Shown here: positions 60,316 through 64,000 of the stretch, piece after piece
How positions within the stretch are numbered: position 1 is the first letter of the stretch
Layout: each line of letters begins with the position of its first letter
Program-made: the position numbers and the translations under genes
Assembly (NCBI RefSeq): GCF_050320395.1
Contig: NZ_CP144459.1
Coordinates: 1,736,001 to 1,800,000, forward strand
Source of the DNA: Treponema_C sp050320395
GTDB lineage: Bacteria > Spirochaetota > Spirochaetia > Treponematales > Treponemataceae
Reading direction: 5' to 3'
DNA length: 64,000 nucleotides
Notes under the pieces: generated by a model
Databases searched by the model: none
What the model saw: the letters and a program-made list of their open reading frames with translations, nothing else
Told to the model about the DNA's origin: nothing

Positions 60316-60371
60316 ATAAAAAGCGGGATGACCGTCAAGGGAAGGAAAAGGAGATTGAAAAGATTTCAAAA
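60316..60371. repeat. Right copy of the 56-bp direct repeat, covering the kinase 3' end
   Basis: Same 56 bases as 55161-55216. It includes the stop codon of the sugar kinase (60366-60368), so the island is inserted at the 3' end of that gene and the duplicated end keeps it intact. Between the sulfatase start and this repeat (60141-60315) lies AT-rich sequence with TAATAAT/ATTATTA arms but no gene. Confidence 0.92.
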
Positions 60372-61301
60372 CCTGCCGCTTCGGTACACATGTTTTGCCA
60401 AAATACAGGCGCCGTGCACGGGTTCGTATAAGCGCTCGCGGACGGTAACGCAGGGTAACAACTTATGCACAAAGGCGGCGGTACGGCGCGAAAAATCGAC
60501 TTCATGCTCGAAAATGCCGCCTGAAAAAACGGCATGGACAGGCTTATCATCGCCGGAAAAAAGCCGCACGTATACGCTTTGAGCAAGCAGACTCAGCTCC
60601 TTTGAAGCTTCATCTATGATACGAAGCGCTTCGGCATCGCCTGAACGCCAGGCATCGAAGACGCAGGGGCAAAAAGAAGCAACACGGGCCTTACTAAAAT
60701 CGGTATATAAAAAGGAAAATAAATCGCGTATATCGGCAGCTTTGTAATGCTCAAAAAGCATATCGGTTAAACGCGTTGTTTCGGCACGGCCTTCAAGGGC
60801 GCGGGAGGCGCTTCTAATACCGGCTAAAGCAATTGCAAAGCCGGAGCCTTCATCGCTTATAAGATGCCCCAAACCGCCGGCTCTTGCCGTTTTTCCGTCG
60901 GGACGTAACCCTGCGGCAATGGAACCGGTACCGCTTATAAGGATCAAACCTTCGGCCTTCCCCGTACCGCCGGCAAGGGCTGCAAAGGCATCCGCACACA
61001 TATGGAGCGGACAGCTGAAGCCCTCTTCGATAAAAAACTCGCGGAATTTTTTTTGTTCGATTTCGGTACTGACACCTGCCGAAGCAAAGCAGCCGGCCGA
61101 TAAATCGGAAACATGTATACCGTAATCGCTTTGCAGACTCTTAAAGATGCTGCGGATATTGAAACAGGCGGTTTCAAAGCCGACCGCATACATATTCGTC
61201 GATGAGCCGGTAACCGTGTGCAAAAGCGTACCCTCGGCATTCATAATACCCAAACGCGATTTTGTACCGCCGCCGTCTATTCCGAAAAAAAGCTTTTCCA
61301 T
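60366..61301 (-). CDS. BadF/BadG-family amino-sugar kinase (GlcNAc/MurNAc kinase-like)
   Basis: 311 residues of the ASKHA fold: phosphate-1 motif FGIDGGGTKSRLGIMN, LILISGTGSIAAGLRPDGKT (GTG-S), GLGHLISDEGSGFAIALAG and AVFSGGIF-like adenosine motif. Such enzymes phosphorylate N-acetylglucosamine or N-acetylmuramic acid. It lies 33 bases after murQ in the same direction, so it probably provides MurNAc-6-phosphate or GlcNAc-6-phosphate in cell-wall sugar recycling. Its last codons lie within the 56-bp repeat. Confidence 0.9.
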   Translation of the reverse strand: MEKLFFGIDGGGTKSRLGIMNAEGTLLHTVTGSSTNMYAVGFETACFNIRSIFKSLQSDYGIHVSDLSAGCFASAGVSTEIEQKKFREFFIEEGFSCPLHMCADAFAALAGGTGKAEGLILISGTGSIAAGLRPDGKTARAGGLGHLISDEGSGFAIALAGIRSASRALEGRAETTRLTDMLFEHYKAADIRDLFSFLYTDFSKARVASFCPCVFDAWRSGDAEALRIIDEASKELSLLAQSVYVRLFSGDDKPVHAVFSGGIFEHEVDFSRRTAAFVHKLLPCVTVRERLYEPVHGACILAKHVYRSGRF

Positions 61302-61334
61302 ACTCTAATACCTGTACATATATCCCGGCCGATA

Positions 61335-62246
61335 TCAGGCGGGATCCGATTTTGCATGGGCGTCAAGGGCAAAATTGATGTTTCCCCCGCCCTCTTTGAG
61401 CAGAGCTTCCGCTTCTTCTTTATCGACATTCAGTGAAGCCATAATAATGGCCGTGCGTATTTTTTTTCCGGAAGCGGTAAAAACTTCGGCGGCTTTTTGC
61501 TCGCCGCAGCCGGTTATCTCGTTTATAAGGCGTTTTGAGCGTTCCACCAGTTTTGCATTCACCGGCATTAAGTCAATCATAAAATTGTTGTACACCTTGC
61601 CCAATCTTATCATTGACGTTGTGGTAATCATATTAAGAGCAAGCTTTTGTGCGGTGCCGGACTTCATACGCGTAGAACCGGTTACGATTTCGGGGCCTAC
61701 GGGTAAAAAAACCGCAAAATCGGCAAGATTAAAAGTAGCCGAATCTTTATTACAGCTGATCGCTCCGGTAGGACATCCAAGAGAACGGGCATATTTGAGA
61801 GCTCCGAGTACATAGGGGGCTGAACCCGAAGCGGTAATGCCGATGAGCATATCGGAAGAAGAAAAGCCGGCATTTTTAAGCTGGTCTACTCCGTGATTTT
61901 CATCGTCTTCGGCACCTTCAATCGAACGGCGAAGTGCGGTATCTCCTCCGGCAATAAGACCTTGAACCATGTCGGGAGAAACGCCGTATGTCGGCGGACA
62001 CTCGGAAGCATCCAACACACCCAGTCTGCCGGATGTTCCCGCCCCTACATAAAACAGGCGGCCGCCTTTTTTAAAAATATCGACCAGCCGGTCAATCAAG
62101 TCCGTTAATACGGGAAGAGCGGTTTCTACCGCGGCGGCAATTTTTTTATCTTCATTATTGATAATGTGTAAAATTTCTGCGGTGCTTTTCGTATCGATTT
62201 GATACGAAGCGGGGTTACGCTGTTCCGTTGCGGGAATAGGATTCAT
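61335..62246 (-). CDS. murQ: N-acetylmuramic acid 6-phosphate etherase
   Basis: 303 residues with the SIS-domain etherase pattern: RLFYVGAGTSGRLGVLDASE, CPPTYGVSPDMVQGLIAGGD, AEDDENHGVDQL, GITASGSAPYVLGAL and VTGSTRMKSGTAQKLALNMI. The first contains the catalytic Glu/Ser loops. It cleaves the lactyl ether of MurNAc-6-phosphate to GlcNAc-6-phosphate and lactate. GGAGATACT precedes the ATG. Transcribed with the kinase and divergent from a sugar ABC transporter; all may use the same regulator. Confidence 0.95.
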   Translation of the reverse strand: MNPIPATEQRNPASYQIDTKSTAEILHIINNEDKKIAAAVETALPVLTDLIDRLVDIFKKGGRLFYVGAGTSGRLGVLDASECPPTYGVSPDMVQGLIAGGDTALRRSIEGAEDDENHGVDQLKNAGFSSSDMLIGITASGSAPYVLGALKYARSLGCPTGAISCNKDSATFNLADFAVFLPVGPEIVTGSTRMKSGTAQKLALNMITTTSMIRLGKVYNNFMIDLMPVNAKLVERSKRLINEITGCGEQKAAEVFTASGKKIRTAIIMASLNVDKEEAEALLKEGGGNINFALDAHAKSDPA

Positions 62247-62348
62247 AGTATCTCCAAGTTAAGTAAAAATTAAAAAAGCCTTGTGCCTGTCTCTTTTTAT
62301 TATATCCGAATAGGCGGCCTTTGTGTATAGAAAAGCAAAAGAAAATTT

Positions 62349-62380
62349 CACTTTTTTACAAAAAAAATGAAAAAAAAGTG
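62349..62380. promoter_or_regulatory. Inverted repeat between murQ and the sugar-binding gene
   Basis: CACTTTTTT (62349-62357) and AAAAAAGTG (62372-62380) flank an A-rich spacer in the divergent intergenic region. Candidate operator or promoter-bending A-tracts. Confidence 0.35.
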
Positions 62381-62428
62381 CATTTATGGGATAAAAATAA
62401 GAGCAACAAAGGAAATCACTATTGAATA

Positions 62429-62450
62429 ATTGCAATTGATGAATTACAAT
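62429..62450. promoter_or_regulatory. Operator-like dyad upstream of the sugar-binding gene
   Basis: ATTGCAATT (62429-62437), four bases, AATTACAAT (62442-62450): nine-base arms with one mismatch, 33 bases before the ATG. Suited to a dimeric repressor. Confidence 0.45.
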
Positions 62451-62483
62451 ATTTTCAACAGTTAATTTTACGGAGGAAAAATT

Positions 62484-63758
62484 ATGAAAAATAAGTTAAT
62501 TGTATTTTTCTCGGTGTGTTTGCTCCTTATCCCGTTAACACTGACGGCTAAGGGATCGGGTGATCAAGGCAATGTTTCCGGTGAAGAAGTAACGCTGGAA
62601 TTCTGGACATGGCGGACCGAAGACGTCGAATTTTATGACAAAGTTATCGACGCCTTTCAAAAAAAACATCCCAAAATAAAGGTAAAACAAACCGCAATAA
62701 AAAATACGGAATACAACACAATCCTCAGCGCATCGCTTCAGGGCGGCGGAGGTCCGGACGTATTCATGGGACGCGCCTACGGCGGATTAAAACCCCTGGC
62801 GGACAGCGGCTATGTTCTCGCATTGGATGATTTGGTACCCGAATTAAAATCTTATTCGGAACCCGCCAAAAGCGGTGCCCGCAGCGTTACCGACGGTAAA
62901 ATCTACGGACTGCCCGCATTAAGCCAGGCTATTTTTTGCTATTACAACAAAGACGTATATAACAAGCTCGGTTTAAAGGTTCCCACGACATGGGCGGAAT
63001 TTATTTCCAACCTCGAAACGTGCAAAAAAAGCGGTATTGTCCCCCTGGCCAACGGTTCAAAGGACGGCTGGACGGTTGAAACCCTTATGGGCGGCATCGG
63101 ACCCAACTTTTACGGTGCAAACGATTTCTTTAATGCGGTTACAACGGGTAAAACAACCTTTGAAGACCCGCGCTTTGTGGAAGCCGTCAAAAAAATCGGT
63201 GAACTTCGCCCCTACATGCCCGAATTATTTACGGGTGTAGGCTATACCGACATACAGGGTTCCTTTATCAACGAAATGTCCGCACACATGATCGGCGGTT
63301 CTTATGAAGCCGGAACCTTTAAAGCTCAAAATCCCTCGTTGGCTTTTGACGTATTCCCCGTTCCGGGTGAAAAGGCCGGTACTCAGTATGTAACCTTTTA
63401 TGCCGATATGAACTGGGCGGTAAATGCTGCAACCAAACAAAAAGACGCCGCACTGACCTTTTTAAAATTCCTCGGCTCCAAAGAAGTAGGCAACATGATT
63501 GTTTCCGAACTGAAAATGGTCAGTTCCGTTCCCGGAGTGGATACAAAGCTTGATCCCTTTGTCGGAAAGGTTATTACCCTTTTGAAAAACAGCACAAGCT
63601 ATATCTTCCTCGTTCCCTTCCGCTACGAACAGCCGACAGGCTCTTCATTGTGGCAGGCTGCAGGTCAGGGCTTTTTGTCCGGCTCTTTGACCGCGGAAGA
63701 AGCCTGTAAAAAAGTTCAGGACGGTATAGCATCGTATTATAAACCCTTCCAAAAGTAA
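62484..63758 (+). CDS. Sugar ABC transporter substrate-binding protein (family 1)
   Basis: 424 residues. The signal peptide ends LTLTAKGSG without a cysteine, so soluble and periplasmic. Family 1 features: VTLEFWTWRTEDVEFYDKVI, AFQKKHPKIKVKQT, GGGGPDVFMGRAYGGLKPLA, YGLPALSQAIFCYYNKDVYN, and NWAVNAATKQKDAALTFLKF. It binds a sugar or oligosaccharide. GGAGG lies nine bases before the ATG. The next gene is an ABC permease after a strong stem-loop. Placed opposite murQ, so an amino sugar or muropeptide sugar is a possible ligand. Confidence 0.93.
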   Translation: MKNKLIVFFSVCLLLIPLTLTAKGSGDQGNVSGEEVTLEFWTWRTEDVEFYDKVIDAFQKKHPKIKVKQTAIKNTEYNTILSASLQGGGGPDVFMGRAYGGLKPLADSGYVLALDDLVPELKSYSEPAKSGARSVTDGKIYGLPALSQAIFCYYNKDVYNKLGLKVPTTWAEFISNLETCKKSGIVPLANGSKDGWTVETLMGGIGPNFYGANDFFNAVTTGKTTFEDPRFVEAVKKIGELRPYMPELFTGVGYTDIQGSFINEMSAHMIGGSYEAGTFKAQNPSLAFDVFPVPGEKAGTQYVTFYADMNWAVNAATKQKDAALTFLKFLGSKEVGNMIVSELKMVSSVPGVDTKLDPFVGKVITLLKNSTSYIFLVPFRYEQPTGSSLWQAAGQGFLSGSLTAEEACKKVQDGIASYYKPFQK

Positions 63759-63771
63759 AAAGAGTAATGTG

Positions 63772-63812
63772 ACTTACCGTAAAAATGCCGTTTTTACGGT
63801 AAGTTCTTTTTT
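63772..63812 (+). terminator. Strong stem-loop between binding protein and permease genes
   Basis: ACTTACCGTAAAAA (63772-63785) and TTTTTACGGTAAGT (63791-63804) form a perfect 14-bp stem with a five-base loop, then TCTTTTTT. It probably stops most transcripts so that binding protein exceeds permease. Confidence 0.88.
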
Positions 63813-63838
63813 CCAAAAGTAGACTAAACGACATCCTT

Positions 63839-64000
63839 ATGATAAATAAAAACACAAGAAAATCTTTATGGATTGCCCTCTTCGTAACGCCGGCTTTGGT
63901 AATTGTTACGGTATTTATTTTATTGCCGCTTTTTATGAGCCTTTTTAACAGCTTTTTTGAGTGGAACCAGCTTTTGCGCGGCAAATTTATCGGCTTAGGT
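63839..64000 (+). CDS. Sugar ABC transporter permease (N-terminal part)
   Basis: From an ATG at 63839 the frame is open to the window edge, giving 54 residues: a short charged start (MINKNTRKSLWIALFV), then the first membrane helix ALVIVTVFILLPLFMSLFNS and FFEWNQLLRGKFIGLG, which is the usual MalF/UgpA-type beginning (FxxLxxxFxxxS..F). It belongs with the binding protein upstream. The ribosome site is weak. Confidence 0.85.
   Translation, partial: MINKNTRKSLWIALFVTPALVIVTVFILLPLFMSLFNSFFEWNQLLRGKFIGLG

Noticed and set aside
1..64000. CRISPR array, tRNA/rRNA genes, insertion sequences
   Set aside because: No regularly spaced short repeats, no cloverleaf-like sequence and no transposase motif were seen. 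The only spaced repeats are the 159-bp and 56-bp ones.

Overview
The window looks like chromosomal DNA of a host-associated Treponema (Spirochaetota), probably an oral one. Supporting evidence: gene sets well known from treponemes occur here in order, namely the purine-nucleoside ABC transporter led by a PnrA/TmpC-type binding protein, the TRAP-transporter trio TatT / TatP / fused DctQ-DctM, an oadGAB sodium-pumping decarboxylase, and a cheW-(degT)-nadK-recN run. A decayed integron with genes facing the same way as its integrase fragment also fits Treponema. Species cannot be fixed from the sequence alone.

Layout. 0-9.6 kb: TPR and coiled-coil envelope proteins, a metallophosphoesterase, a ParB-fold protein, and a three-gene partner-switching module (PP2C phosphatase, STAS antagonist, HATPase kinase). 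7.6-12.6 kb (minus): lipoprotein, small membrane protein and smc. 12.6-15 kb (plus): infC-rpmI-rplT with zapB-like, zapA and a DUF188 gene. 15-27 kb (minus): an HD-GYP protein, an RNA methylase, a pseudouridine synthase, a frameshifted nagZ lipoprotein, the Tat TRAP system and oadGAB; oadG through the RNA methylase read like one long transcription unit. 27-30.3 kb (plus): YhhN, phosphohexomutase, DnaQ-like exonuclease. 30.3-42.5 kb (minus): LysM/degenerate M23 protein, HD protein, pnr transporter, an unknown protein, recN, nadK, a DegT-fold protein without its lysine, cheW. 42.6-43.4 kb (plus): a peroxiredoxin with a clear promoter and operator-like dyad.

43.5-52 kb is an AT-rich accessory region. 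It holds the C-terminal fragment of an integron integrase (50065-50187), a well-folded attC site (46556-46619), a promoter pointing into the array (49925-49953), and cassette-like contents: a DpnII-type restriction-modification operon with two extra unknown genes, MazEF, BrnTA with a broken toxin, a Phd-type antitoxin, DUF3781, DUF5680, a SAP/DUF6434-like protein and small or broken reading frames. I read it as a decayed and rearranged integron cassette array.

52-54.7 kb is an ABC uptake system (binding lipoprotein, permease, ATPase). Upstream of it are 2.5 copies of a 159-bp repeat that contains several strong inverted repeats. 55.16-60.37 kb is an AT-rich island (tctABC tripartite transporter plus a sulfatase) bounded by a perfect 56-bp direct repeat whose right copy covers the 3' end of a sugar-kinase gene. 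60.4-64 kb resumes the backbone with a MurNAc/GlcNAc recycling pair (kinase, murQ) and, divergently, a sugar ABC transporter whose permease runs off the window. No tRNA, rRNA, CRISPR array or intact transposase was found.
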